Of a stretch of DNA of 64,000 nucleotides, positions 20,834 to 30,102 are shown piece after piece. The stretch covers positions 1,295,001 to 1,359,000 of the forward strand of contig NZ_QYUL01000002.1 of assembly GCF_003590795.1 (NCBI RefSeq), written 5' to 3'. Below the pieces are notes generated by a model, which was given only the letters and a program-made list of their open reading frames with translations, made no database searches and was not told the origin of the DNA. The number at the start of each line of letters is the position of its first letter. Positions within the stretch are counted from its first letter, which is position 1. Made by a program: the position numbers and the translations under genes. This stretch comes from Azospirillum cavernae (GTDB taxonomy: Bacteria; Pseudomonadota; Alphaproteobacteria; Azospirillales; Azospirillaceae).

Positions 20834-22822
20834 ATGGTGGCGAGAGGATGGACGGGCCGTTTCCGATGGGTCGCCGCCCTGCTGGCCGGACTTGTTTTTG
20901 TTGTCGGGCTGTTCACGCCCAACCATGACGCTTGGGCCGACGCGCCGCAGCCCCTGCGTTTGACGGCGGCGACGGCGGGGGCCTCGCTGTCCGGCCATTT
21001 CAGCCAATTGATCGACGCCCAGCGGGCGCTGTCCTTCGCCGACGTCCTGCGGGCCGACGCCGAGGGGCGCTTTGTCGCGGGGGGGATTTCCGGGGGTGGG
21101 GCAGACCAGGGCGATCCACTGGTACCGCTTTGACCTGTCGCGCGAGCCGGGGGCCAACGCCGAATGGCTGCTGGAGATGGGCGAGCCTTACATCGACCAT
21201 CTTGATCTGCACGTCCCGCTCACCGCCGGTCAAACCCCAACAGGGCCAGAGGGCTACCGAGTCATCCGCATGGGCGACTTCGTGCCCTACAGCCAGCGCC
21301 CGATGCAGACCCGATTGCACAGCACGCCGCTGGAATTGCCGGAGGGGCAAACGGTCACGGTCTATCTGCGCATCGATTCGGTCAGCGCCATCAGCCTGTC
21401 GGCGGCGCTGTGGACGCCCAAGGCCTTCATCGCCCGCCAGACCACGGCGCTGCTGTTCCATGGCATGTTCTTTGGCGTTTTGGTGGTTCTGGTGGTTGTC
21501 TATTTGGCGCTTGGCGCGCTGCTGCGCGATTCGGTGCTGCTGACCTACACCGCGTACGTTGCGTTGATGCTGCTGTATTTTCTGTTCGCCACGGGCGTTG
21601 CGGCGACGTTTCTGCCTGACGCGCCGGGGTGGCTGCTGAATTTGGCGGTTGGGGGCTTGGGCTTTCTTGGCACGGCCATCGTCATGCAGTTGTGGCGGCG
21701 GCTGCTGAATCTGCGCCGCAATTTCCCCCGGCTCCAGCATGTCTATCGCGGGTTGGGGGTGTTGGCGGTGCTGGCGGTGCCGTCGTCGCTGACGCCCTGG
21801 TTCAGCGTCGTCAGTCCGGTGATTTCGACCCTTGGGGCCTCAATGTCTCTGGTCAGCCTCATCTTGATCGTGATCCTGATGCGGCGTGATCCACGCGACA
21901 GCAGCCTGCGTTTCTATCTGGCCTGCGCGCTGTCCTCGATCATCGGCATGGTGCTGTCGCAATTGAAGCTGCGCGGGGTGTTGCCGTCCGACTTGTCGAT
22001 CGAGCCTTACCCGGTCGCGGCGCTTTTGGGCGTTCTGATTCTGGGGGCCGGGCTGGCGCTGCGCATCCGGCGCTTGCAGACCGAGCGGGTGCGGGCCGAG
22101 GAAGGCGTCGCCTTCGCCACCAAACGGGCGGAGGAGCAGCGGATCTTCGTCGCCATGCTGTCGCACGAATTCCGCACGCCGCTGGCCTCCATCGACGGGG
22201 CGGCGCAGATGATCGCGCTCGACGTTCAGGACGCGCCGCCGCTGGTCAAGCGGCTGGAGCGCATCCGCAGCACCACCCGCAAGCTGGCCGATCTGGTCGA
22301 TGTGTTCCTGTCCACCCAGGCGCTGGATCATGGCGCGCTGGCGCTGCAACTGGAATGGATGACGGTTGGCCGCCTGCTCGACGCGGCGATGGACGGGGTG
22401 ACGGCGGCGGACGCCGAAACGCGGGTGGTGGTGACGACCCGCGTCGCCGACCGGGAACTGCGCGGCGATCTCCAATTCCTGTGCGTCGCCATCACAAACG
22501 TGATTCAGAACGCCCTGCGCTATTCCCCTCCCGACGCCCCGGTGGTGGTGACGGCGGAGGGCGCGCCGGGGGGATCGTCATCCGCGTCGCCGATCAAGGG
22601 CGCGGCATGAGCGGCGAGGAGGTGGCGCGCATCGGCGCCATCTATTTCCGGGCGTCGTCCTCGCGCGGGACCAAGGGGTCGGGCATCGGGCTGTACATGA
22701 CGCACAAGATCGTCGCGGCCCATGGTGGGCGGCTGTTGGTGGAAAGCCGGGACGGGATGGGGTCGATTTTCACCATTCATCTGCCGGACCAGGCGGCGTT
22801 CCCCGCGCCTGCCGCCGACTGA
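20834..22822 (+). pseudogene. 7TMR-DISM sensor histidine kinase interrupted by two frameshifts
   Basis: Three consecutive frames together spell one kinase. Frame 1 (20834-21133) holds a signal peptide and the start of a 7TMR-DISMED2-like periplasmic domain. Frame 2 (from about 21086 to 22610) holds the rest of that domain (IHWYRFDLSR), seven membrane helices, a HisKA box (MLSHEFRTPLAS) and the N box (NVIQNALRYSP). Frame 3 (to 22822) holds the G1 box (DQGRGMS), G2 (GSGIGLYMTHKIV) and the end. The shifts fall in a run of seven G (21079-21085; six would restore the frame) and a run of six G (22567-22573; seven would restore it). Sequencing error or true pseudogenisation cannot be told apart here. 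No response regulator is adjacent. Confidence 0.85.
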
Positions 22823-22843
22823 CCGCTGTTGGCTGACCGCCGC

Positions 22844-23458
22844 TCAATACAGCGTTTTGGGGATCCGTTCGTTCAGCGAGCGCTCGTAAGCCTCGCCCCC
22901 CTCCCGTCCGGCGCTGGCCTCCGCCAACAGCGCGCCGATGGACGGCAGGCGGTCGGGCGCCACCTGGGCTGTGGGATCCCACAGGCGGGCGCGCAGCACG
23001 GCGCGGGCGCATTGGAAGAACACCTGGTCGATGGTGACGACCAGCACCGATTTCGGCGCTTTGCCGTCCACGGCGAAGCTGTCGCACAGCGCCGGGTCCA
23101 CGTCGATCACCGCGCGGCCATTGACCCGCAGCGTCTCGTTGACGCCGGGAATGAGGAACAGCAGCCCGACGCGCGGATCGTGCAGGATGTTGCGCAGCGA
23201 ATCGACGCGGTTGTTGCCGCGCCGGTCGGGGATCAGCAAGGTCCGCTCGTCCGCCACCCGCAGAAAGCCCTGCGCGTCGCCGCGCGGCGAGGCGTCCAGC
23301 CCGTCCGGCCCGCTGGTCGCCAGCACGAAAAAGGGCGACGCCTCGATCAACGCGCGGTAGCCGCTGGTCAGACGCGTCACCTCTTTGGCGACCGAGGCGG
23401 CGCCCGGTTGGCCGTAGAGGGCCTCCAGCGCGGCGAGGTCGGCGATGGGCTGGCTCAT
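22844..23458 (-). CDS. Pyridoxamine 5'-phosphate oxidase-fold FMN-binding protein
   Basis: A 204-residue protein of the split-barrel PPOX superfamily, closest in pattern to the MSMEG_1061-type group. It has SPFFVLATSGPDGLDASPRGDAQGFLRV, LLIPDRRGNNRVDSLRNIL, VGLLFLIPGVNETLRVNGRA and KSVLVVTIDQVFFQCARA. This group binds flavin or F420-like cofactors and its substrates are mostly unknown. The ATG at 23458 overlaps the stop of the DinB gene by 4 bp (ATGA). It is the last gene of the overlapping operon that begins at 26838. Confidence 0.88.
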   Translation of the reverse strand: MSQPIADLAALEALYGQPGAASVAKEVTRLTSGYRALIEASPFFVLATSGPDGLDASPRGDAQGFLRVADERTLLIPDRRGNNRVDSLRNILHDPRVGLLFLIPGVNETLRVNGRAVIDVDPALCDSFAVDGKAPKSVLVVTIDQVFFQCARAVLRARLWDPTAQVAPDRLPSIGALLAEASAGREGGEAYERSLNERIPKTLY

Positions 23459-23961
23459 TGGGTTTGGCGATCCGCCAGGAAATAAACGAAGTCGATGACG
23501 GGGGCCTTCAGCCCGAACTGGCTCAACAGCGTGTGGGCTTGCCCGCGATGGTGGGTCTGGTGGTTGAAGATGTGGGTCAACACCGGGGCGAAAGGCAGCT
23601 CGTGGGAAACGCCAGCGGTGTTCGTGTAGGCGAAGATCGCCTCGAACCGTTCTTCGGGCTGGGCGGCGACGACGCGCAGGATGCGCTCGTCCTCCGCCTC
23701 GCGGGCGGCGCGCAGTTCGGCGAAGCCGTCGCACAGGATGAGGTTCAGCGCGCTGTGCTTGGGGCCTGTCCCTTCGATCCGCTCCAGCCAAATCTGGTCG
23801 GCGACCAGCAGATGGTTCAGCGTGCCGAGCACTGAGCCGAAGAAGGCGCCGCGATCCTCGTGGAACTGCGCGTCGGTCAGCGCCGCCGCCGTGTCATAAA
23901 GCCGCCGGTTGGCCCAACGGTTGTAAAGCGCCAGACGGTCGAAATGGGTTTTGGGGTTCAT
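23455..23961 (-). CDS. DinB family protein
   Basis: A 168-residue four-helix-bundle protein. The three-histidine metal site typical of DinB/YfiT proteins is visible: a His in LGTLNHLLVADQIW and two in HIFNHQTHHRGQAH. It begins FDRLALYNRWANRRLYD, a standard DinB N-terminus. These proteins are putative metal-dependent thiol transferases or hydrolases of mostly unknown substrate. It overlaps the downstream PPOX gene by 4 bp and follows the DUF1801 gene by 14 bp. Confidence 0.92.
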   Translation of the reverse strand: MNPKTHFDRLALYNRWANRRLYDTAAALTDAQFHEDRGAFFGSVLGTLNHLLVADQIWLERIEGTGPKHSALNLILCDGFAELRAAREAEDERILRVVAAQPEERFEAIFAYTNTAGVSHELPFAPVLTHIFNHQTHHRGQAHTLLSQFGLKAPVIDFVYFLADRQTQ

Positions 23962-23975
23962 GGCGGCGTCTCGTG

Positions 23976-24353
23976 TCAGGTCGTTTTGCGGGCGTTGGTC
24001 AAGGCTTGCGCCACATAGTCCCGCACACGCTTGCTCTCAAGGTCGGCGACGCACGTCAGTTTGATGTGACGGCGAAACTTTCCAGCCCCTTCCAACGAGC
24101 CATGCGCGTCGGTCAGGTCGCATCCCCGCCCGAACTCCAACGACACATGGCCTTTGTAGGCGAACAGGCCGCAGAAGGGCGCAGGGGCGGCGAACAGGAC
24201 GCCGCCGTACTTGACGCTCTTCTCCGCGCCCTGGGCGACGTCTTGGATGAGCCGCCGCGCCTCTTGCACGACGCCGTGCAACAGCGGGTCGGCGTCGTCA
24301 ATCTTGTGGAGCAGAGCCGCCACGGGATCGTCGGTCGCCGCCCTGTTCATCAC
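23976..24353 (-). CDS. DUF1801 domain protein
   Basis: A 125-residue protein (ATG at 24353). The core fits DUF1801/YdhG: LIQDVAQGAEKSVKYGGVLF, APFCGLFAYKGHVSLEFGRGCDLTD and LEGAGKFRRHIKLT. The fold is of unknown function, sometimes compared to iron-binding frataxin-like proteins. Its start overlaps the stop of the ftsK-like gene by 4 bp (ATGA), so translation is coupled. Confidence 0.88.
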   Translation of the reverse strand: MMNRAATDDPVAALLHKIDDADPLLHGVVQEARRLIQDVAQGAEKSVKYGGVLFAAPAPFCGLFAYKGHVSLEFGRGCDLTDAHGSLEGAGKFRRHIKLTCVADLESKRVRDYVAQALTNARKTT

Positions 24354-26305
24354 ACCCCCGCGCGTTTGGCCGACAGACCGGCGTGCGACAGCAGGACCTC
24401 GCGCTTGCCCTGGTGGTTGGCTTGGCCGACCACCCGTTCGGTTTCCATCCGCTCCACCAGACGGGCGGCGCGGTTGTAGCCGATTTGAAGCTGGCGCTGG
24501 ATGAAGCTGACCGACACCTTGCCTTCGCGCACCACCAGATTGACCGCCTGCATGTAGAGGTCGTCGCCGCTCAGGGCGCTGCCGGCGCCGTTCTCGTCCT
24601 CTTCGACCGCTTGGGCCTCTTCCTCTTCCTCGGTGATCGCGGTGACGTAGTTGGGCGCGCCCTGCGCCTTCACATACTGGACGATCTCCTCGACCTCGGC
24701 GTCGGATACGAAGGGGCCGTGGACGCGGGTGATGCGCCCGCCGCCCTGCATGTAGAGCATGTCGCCCTGGCCCAGGAGCTGTTCGGCCCCGGCCTCGCCC
24801 AGGATGGTGCGGCTGTCGATCTTGCTCGTGACCTGGAAGCTGATGCGGGTCGGGAAATTGGCCTTGATGGTGCCGGTGATGACGTCCACCGAGGGGCGTT
24901 GCGTCGCCATAATCAAATGGATTCCCGCCGCGCGCGCCATCTGGGCCAGACGTTGGATCGCGGCTTCGATCTCCTTGCCCGCGACCAGCATCAAATCGGC
25001 CATCTCATCGACGATGACGACGATGTAAGGCAGCGGGGTCGGATCCTGCGGCGTCAGGTCGAAGACGTTTTCCGGTTCGCCGGGCGGAGTCGGGCGGCGC
25101 GGCATCTTTTCGCCCGCCGCGATCATCTCGGCCATCCGGGCGTTGTAGCCCTCGATGTTGCGGACGCCGAGCTTCGACATCGACTCGTAACGGTTTTCCA
25201 TCTCCCGCACCGCCCAGCGCAGGGCGACGACCGCCTTTTTCGGGTCGGTGACGACGGGGGTCAACAAATGCGGGATGCCGTCATAGACCGACAATTCCAG
25301 CATCTTGGGATCGACCATGATGAAGCGGCAGCGCTCCGGCGGCAGCCGGTAGAGCAGCGACAGGATCATGGTGTTGATGGCGACCGACTTGCCCGACCCG
25401 GTGGTTCCGGCGACCAGCAAATGGGGCATCTTGGCCAGATCGGCGACCACGGGTTCGCCGCTGATGTCCTTGCCCAGACCGATGGCGAGCTGCGCCGTGG
25501 TGTTGCGGAAGGCGTCGTGGTCGAAGCTTTCGCGCAGATACACCATCTCGCGCACCGGGTTCGGCAGTTCCACGCCGATCACGCTGCGGCCCGGCACGAT
25601 GGCGATGCGGGCGGTGACGACGCTCATCGAGCGGGCGATGTCGTCGGTCAGGTTGATGACGGTGGCCGATTTGGTGCCGGGGGCCGGCTCGAACTCGTAC
25701 AGCGTCACCACCGGGCCGGGGCGCACGTCCATGATCTCGCCGCGCACGCGGAAATTCTTCAGGACGGTTTCCAGCATTCGCGCGTTGCGGGCCAGCAAGC
25801 CCTCGTCATGCTGCTGCGGCGGGCGCGGCGGCGGGTTCTGCAACAGGGTGACGGCGGGCAGCGAATAGACCGGCGGGTAGACCACGGGGCCATCCGACAG
25901 GCTGGGGGCCGCCATCGGCGCGCTGTAGGCGGAGGGCGGCAGAGGCGGCAGCGTCGAGGGCGGGTAGGCGGTCGGCGGGGTCGGCGACGGCGTGTAGGGC
26001 GAGGGCGCGGTCGGCGGCGCCTCCCCCGGTTCGCGCGCCTCATAGGCCCAATCGACGCCGGACATGAAGGCGAAACCGGCGACCACGGCCAGCGCCTCGT
26101 CCGCCATGTTGGTGGAATAGACGGTTCCGGCGCGCGGCGTGCCCGGCAGCACCTCGACGTCCCACAGCACGCGGCCTTCGCCGCGCGGGTTGGGGACGAG
26201 GTTGAAGGGGCGTCCGTTCAGCGCGCACCACAGATTGAACTCGTCAGCGGTGACGACGCCCGCCTGGGTCGGCGGGGCGGCAAGATGCGGCATACGCGAC
26301 GTCAT
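24350..26305 (-). CDS. Soluble FtsK/SpoIIIE-type DNA translocase lacking the membrane domain
   Basis: A 651-residue protein. Residues 1-90 are a short unrecognised domain with no membrane helices. Residues 95-165 are Pro/Tyr/Ser-rich linker. The alpha/beta FtsK motor follows: Walker A GTTGSGKS at 300-307, Walker B IVVIVDEMADL near 428-438, and the ATQRPSVDVITGTIKANFPTRISF segment. A winged-helix gamma domain (about 580-645, SFIQRQLQIGYNRAARLVERME) ends the protein. FtsK normally has four N-terminal membrane helices. Their absence suggests a second, cytosolic paralogue rather than the divisome FtsK. It overlaps both neighbours by 4 bp. Confidence 0.92.
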   Translation of the reverse strand: MTSRMPHLAAPPTQAGVVTADEFNLWCALNGRPFNLVPNPRGEGRVLWDVEVLPGTPRAGTVYSTNMADEALAVVAGFAFMSGVDWAYEAREPGEAPPTAPSPYTPSPTPPTAYPPSTLPPLPPSAYSAPMAAPSLSDGPVVYPPVYSLPAVTLLQNPPPRPPQQHDEGLLARNARMLETVLKNFRVRGEIMDVRPGPVVTLYEFEPAPGTKSATVINLTDDIARSMSVVTARIAIVPGRSVIGVELPNPVREMVYLRESFDHDAFRNTTAQLAIGLGKDISGEPVVADLAKMPHLLVAGTTGSGKSVAINTMILSLLYRLPPERCRFIMVDPKMLELSVYDGIPHLLTPVVTDPKKAVVALRWAVREMENRYESMSKLGVRNIEGYNARMAEMIAAGEKMPRRPTPPGEPENVFDLTPQDPTPLPYIVVIVDEMADLMLVAGKEIEAAIQRLAQMARAAGIHLIMATQRPSVDVITGTIKANFPTRISFQVTSKIDSRTILGEAGAEQLLGQGDMLYMQGGGRITRVHGPFVSDAEVEEIVQYVKAQGAPNYVTAITEEEEEAQAVEEDENGAGSALSGDDLYMQAVNLVVREGKVSVSFIQRQLQIGYNRAARLVERMETERVVGQANHQGKREVLLSHAGLSAKRAGV

Positions 26306-26838
26306 GCCGAGACTCCCGGCTTCAAAACATTGGTGGGAAGGGGCGGCAGGGAACTGGGGGCGGGGACGTAGCCGCCGCTGGGCCGGACGGCCAGCTCATA
26401 GGCGGCGACCAGCAGCTTGTCGATGGTCACGCCGTCGCTCGACAGCGGCAGGACCAGCCGTTCCCAACTGCGCGTGCGTCCGGCGAAATCGGCGGTGTGG
26501 ACGCGGGCCAGCGGCAACCGTTCGCGCCGCACGGCGTCATATTCCGGTTGCAGGACCGCGCGCTGTTCGGCGGGCAGATCGTCCAGCGTCGCCCCCAGCC
26601 GCGAATGGCCGAAGGCGGCGGCCAGCGCCTTGCCGTAATAGGAATAGACGAAGGCGCCGCAATCGCTGGCGTCGTCGCCGATCACCTCGAAAACGACGAT
26701 GTGGTCCTTCCAGGGCCGCAGATCGGCGGGCGCGATGCTGCTGGGGGCCGGCAGACCGCCAACGGGGCATTTGTTTAGCCAGAAATCGAGCAAGCCGCTG
26801 AGATACGGCGTGGCCAGCTCGGCTTTTTTCTGTGTCAT
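26302..26838 (-). CDS. PAS_5 domain protein
   Basis: A 178-residue protein spanning one PAS_5-type domain: YLSGLLDFWLNKCPVGGLPAPSSIAP, then DHIVVFEVIGD, FVYSYYGKALAAAFGHSRLG, and SWERLVLPLSSDGVTIDKLLVAAYEL. The pattern is abundant in Rhodospirillales and presumed sensory. The C-terminus is a Pro/Ser tail. Its stop overlaps the start of the ftsK-like gene by 4 bp, making it the likely first gene of a five-gene operon. Confidence 0.8.
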   Translation of the reverse strand: MTQKKAELATPYLSGLLDFWLNKCPVGGLPAPSSIAPADLRPWKDHIVVFEVIGDDASDCGAFVYSYYGKALAAAFGHSRLGATLDDLPAEQRAVLQPEYDAVRRERLPLARVHTADFAGRTRSWERLVLPLSSDGVTIDKLLVAAYELAVRPSGGYVPAPSSLPPLPTNVLKPGVSA

Positions 26839-26966
26839 CGACGATCATGGCTTGGCGGGCGGCGCCCCGGGCGCATGACGACACGGGAGCTTTCAAGGAC
26901 CGCCCGAACCATACCCGCAAGCCGCCCCGCCGCGCAACGCCCCCGGCGCGGACAGGGCTTTGCCGG

Positions 26967-27608
26967 TCACAGCGCGCAGGTCACGCCGGTGCCGCCCAAC
27001 CCGCAATAGCCGTTGGGGTTCTTCGCCAGATATTGCTGGTGGTAGGCTTCGGCGAAGTAAAAGGTCGGCGCGGCGCGGATTTCCGTGGTGATCGGGCCGT
27101 GGCCCGCCGCGCTCAACCGGGCCTGATAGGCGTCGCGGCTGGCGATCACCGCCTCCATTTGGGCGGCGTTGTGGGTGTAGAGGGCGGAGCGGTATTGCGT
27201 GCCGACGTCGTTGCCCTGGCGCATCCCCTGGGTCGGGTCGTGCGCCTCCCAAAAGGCGCGCAGCAGGTCGGTCAAGGCGATTTTGGCCGGGTCATAGACG
27301 ACTCGCACCGCTTCGGTGTGGCCGGTGCGGCCCGAACAGACCTCCTCATAGGTCGGGTTGGGGGTGTGGCCGCCCTGATAGCCGACCGCCGTCACCCAGA
27401 CGCCGGGGATCTTCCAGAATTTGCGCTCCGCCCCCCAAAAGCAGCCAAGCCCAACGTCGAGGATCTCCAGACCGGCGGCGTAGGGCGGCGTCATCGGATG
27501 GCCGTTGACGTGGTGGCGGGCGGGAACCGCCATGGCGTCGGCCCGACCGGGAAGCGCCTCGGTCGCCTCTGGCAGAGTGGCGGGCTTGCGCAGGAATTGG
27601 CCGAACAT
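26967..27608 (-). CDS. msrA: Peptide-methionine (S)-S-oxide reductase
   Basis: A 213-residue protein of the long (E. coli-like) MsrA type. Catalytic C56 sits in [58 protein letters not shown] and the [15 protein letters not shown] end with a recycling Cys are all present. It reduces methionine-S-sulfoxide in proteins, using thioredoxin. The N-terminal ~40 residues precede the core as in E. coli. Confidence 0.96.
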   Translation of the reverse strand: MFGQFLRKPATLPEATEALPGRADAMAVPARHHVNGHPMTPPYAAGLEILDVGLGCFWGAERKFWKIPGVWVTAVGYQGGHTPNPTYEEVCSGRTGHTEAVRVVYDPAKIALTDLLRAFWEAHDPTQGMRQGNDVGTQYRSALYTHNAAQMEAVIASRDAYQARLSAAGHGPITTEIRAAPTFYFAEAYHQQYLAKNPNGYCGLGGTGVTCAL

Positions 27609-27703
27609 GGGGACGCTCCGTTCTCGGGGGTGGAGACACAGATGTCGTGCGGCGTGGGCGTGGCGGCAAGCGTCGGGGCGCCGCCGCGCCGTTCACTCTT
27701 TCG

Positions 27704-28555
27704 TCAACGGGGCGTGACCGCCAGCGCGTGAATCAGAATCGCGGCGGTGGCGGCGACGTTCAGCGATTGGACGCGTCCGCCGCCGGGAATCGTCAGCAGC
27801 GCTTCGCAGGCGGCGAGCGTGGCGGGCGGCGCGCCGTCCTCCTCGTTGCCCAGCACGACGGCCAGCGGTCGGCGGTCGCGGTCGGTGGCGGACAGGCCGG
27901 AGACGTCGATGGTCGGGCGTTTGGGATCCAGCGCCGTGCCGACCACCCGATGGGTGGCGCGCAGACGCTTGAGCGCCAGCGGCAGATTCTCGGCTTTGAA
28001 CAGTTCCACCCATTCGAATCCGCCCTCGGCGACGCGGTAGGCGGCTTCGGACGGCAAGGCTTGGCCCGGATGGTCGGACAGCAGGACGCGCGGCAGGCCG
28101 AAAAAGGCGGCGGTGCGCAGGATCGCGCCCAAATTGTGCGGGTTGCCGACGCCGTCGAGAATCAGCAGCGGTTCGCTCCAGCGCCGGGCGGCGTCGCCGT
28201 CAAAGGCGGGCACGGCGCGGGGCGCCATCAGGGCGACGACGCCGCCATGCAGCACGGTTCCGGCGACCTTCGCCAACTCCTCGGCCTCGACCATGCGGTA
28301 AGGCTTGCGGGCGGCGGCCATCGCCTTGCAAAAGGCCCCGACCGCCGGTTTCAGCCGCTCGTCGAAGAACAGCCGCTCGACGCGGGCCGGATCATGGGCG
28401 AACAGGGCCGACACGGCGGACAGCCCGGCGACGCGGAACAGTTTTCGCGACTCATCCGGCTCGCGCGGCGGCGGCGCTGCGGCGCGAACCGGAGGCGGGC
28501 CGGGCCGGTTGGCGCGGGGATGGGCGGAGCGGGGCGGGCGACCGGGCGGCGGCAT
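27704..28555 (-). CDS. TrmH/SpoU-family RNA 2'-O-methyltransferase
   Basis: A 283-residue protein. The N-terminus is a basic Pro/Ala-rich tail (1-35), followed by a substrate-binding domain (KLFRVAGLSAVSALF ... GTVLHGGVVALM) and the SPOUT knot. The knot motifs are: motif 1 GNPHNLGAILRTAAFFG, motif 2 LAVVLGNEEDG, motif 3 LLTIPGGGRVQSLNVAATAAI. Such enzymes methylate ribose 2'-OH in tRNA or 23S rRNA using S-adenosylmethionine. The exact nucleotide cannot be inferred. Confidence 0.92.
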   Translation of the reverse strand: MPPPGRPPRSAHPRANRPGPPPVRAAAPPPREPDESRKLFRVAGLSAVSALFAHDPARVERLFFDERLKPAVGAFCKAMAAARKPYRMVEAEELAKVAGTVLHGGVVALMAPRAVPAFDGDAARRWSEPLLILDGVGNPHNLGAILRTAAFFGLPRVLLSDHPGQALPSEAAYRVAEGGFEWVELFKAENLPLALKRLRATHRVVGTALDPKRPTIDVSGLSATDRDRRPLAVVLGNEEDGAPPATLAACEALLTIPGGGRVQSLNVAATAAILIHALAVTPR

Positions 28556-28590
28556 GGCGAAATTCCAGAGCTTCGGGCCAGACCGTCAGG

Positions 28591-29169
28591 TCAGAGCAGC
28601 TTGACGACCAGGAAGCCGCCGATCAGGGCGACGGCGACGGCGCTGGTGACGAGGGTCAGGCGCTTTTCGATGAAGGCGCGCACCGGCTCGCCAAAGAAAT
28701 AGAGCAGCGCGGCGACCAGGAAAAACCGCATCGAGCGCGAAATGATCGACGCGCCGACGAACACCCACAAATTCAACTGCGCCACCCCGGCGGTGATGGT
28801 CAGCAGCTTGTAAGGAATCGGCGTCATGCCCTTGATGATGAGGATCTCCGCGCCGTAGTCCAGAAAGGTCTGGCGCATCGCCTCGAACTTGTCGGTCAGA
28901 TGGTAGAAGTCGATGACCCAGCGCCCGACCGTCTCATAGAGGAAATAGCCGATGGCGTAGCCGAACAGCCCGCCGATGACCGAGGCCAGCGTGCAGATGG
29001 CGGCCAGCCGCCACGCCGCTTGCCGGTTGGCGATGACCATCGGCACCAGCAGCAGATCGGGCGGCAGCGGGAAGAAGGAGCTTTCGGCGAAGGACACCCC
29101 GGCCAGCCAAGCGGTGGCGTTCTTCGACGCCGCCTTTTCCATGGTCCAGTCATACACGCGCTTCAACAT
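28591..29169 (-). CDS. YqaA/DedA-like VTT-domain membrane protein
   Basis: A 192-residue inner-membrane protein starting at ATG 29169. It has an amphipathic entry helix with ESSFFPLPPDLLLVPMVIAN, a GGLFGYAIGYFLYETVGRWV segment, the GMTPIPYKLLTITAGVAQL motif with the VTT-type Pro and Gly residues, and a C-terminal helix pair. This is the YqaA (SNARE-associated/VTT) family, related to DedA flippases for undecaprenyl phosphate or phospholipids. Its own substrate is unknown. It follows the YgjV-like gene on the same strand. Confidence 0.88.
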   Translation of the reverse strand: MLKRVYDWTMEKAASKNATAWLAGVSFAESSFFPLPPDLLLVPMVIANRQAAWRLAAICTLASVIGGLFGYAIGYFLYETVGRWVIDFYHLTDKFEAMRQTFLDYGAEILIIKGMTPIPYKLLTITAGVAQLNLWVFVGASIISRSMRFFLVAALLYFFGEPVRAFIEKRLTLVTSAVAVALIGGFLVVKLL

Positions 29170-29281
29170 GGGGGATGCCGCCCTCAGGGTCACTCGGGAA
29201 GCGCTCTTGTAACCGCGCCGCGCCGATCCCGCCAGTGATGTTCCGGGGTGATGTTCCGGCGACGGCGCGGGTTGTCCGCGA

Positions 29282-29866
29282 TCAGGCCGCCAGAGCCGCC
29301 GGGGCGCGGTTGCCGTTGACGGCGTCGGCGGTGGGGACCGCGCTTTGCCGCCGGGCGGCGCGGCGGTCGGCAATCAGGCGGGCGACGTTGCCGATGGCCG
29401 AGATGCCGTCCGACGCGATGGCGAAGGGCGACATCACCAGGATGTTGTGGCTGACCCAGAACAGCCCGGCGCCCAGCAGGAACAGGCGCATCCGCGTGGT
29501 GCTCGACTGCCAGCGCGCCGTGGTGGACAGGCTGATGCCGATGCTCGACAGCGCCGAGGGCAGCCCGGCCCAGGTGGCGAAGGCCACCGCCGCGATGCCC
29601 GGCACGGTGGCGGCGAACAGCGCGGAGTGCCAGCGGCGGCGGGTTTCCGGCAGCGCCGTCAACACCTGCGTCACCACCAGCGCGCAGAGCGCGGCGGCGG
29701 TGTAGGCCCCCAGCAGGATGAAATGGGTGATGAACAGAAGGTTGGTCGCGGCCTGTCCCACCAGCAAGCCCCGGCGCTGCTTCATCAGCGGCCACAGGCA
29801 AGACCCGGCGAAAGCCGCCGCGCCAAAGGCGTCAGCGGCGGAAATGGACAGCGAGGACAACATCAT
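29282..29866 (-). CDS. YgjV-like inner membrane protein
   Basis: A 194-residue protein starting at ATG 29866, with another ATG directly after. It has about five or six hydrophobic helices, with GSCLWPLMKQRRGLLVGQAATNLLFITHFILLG followed by AALCALVVTQVLTAL, GIAAVAFATWAGLPSALSSIGI and LFLLGAGLFWVSHNILV, a layout like the YgjV (Imp-YgjV) family. Function is unknown. The 236 bp upstream to the ModE-like gene holds no recognised gene. Confidence 0.7.
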   Translation of the reverse strand: MMLSSLSISAADAFGAAAFAGSCLWPLMKQRRGLLVGQAATNLLFITHFILLGAYTAAALCALVVTQVLTALPETRRRWHSALFAATVPGIAAVAFATWAGLPSALSSIGISLSTTARWQSSTTRMRLFLLGAGLFWVSHNILVMSPFAIASDGISAIGNVARLIADRRAARRQSAVPTADAVNGNRAPAALAA

Positions 29867-30102
29867 GACGGCGGACTCGGATGGCAAGCGGGGGCGGGCG
29901 CACAGGCGCGATCCCGGCGCGCGATGGCCGGGGTGGTCGGTCGGTGTGGAGGTGGTTGGTGTCGCCAAACGGCAACGCTGCTGCCCAATGGCAACAGGAC
30001 GCAGATCTACGCCTCTCCCCGCCGCTTCACCAGAGAGGCTCCGGCCACCCAGGGCTGCACGGCGCGCATGGAAGGAAAACAGCCCTGCGCGAACAGAAGG
30101 GG

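Noticed and set aside
20834..22822. Phase variation of the histidine kinase through poly-G tracts
   Set aside because: The runs are only 6-7 G, short for slippage-based switching. Two sites would also have to change together. Kept only as an alternative to sequencing error or decay.
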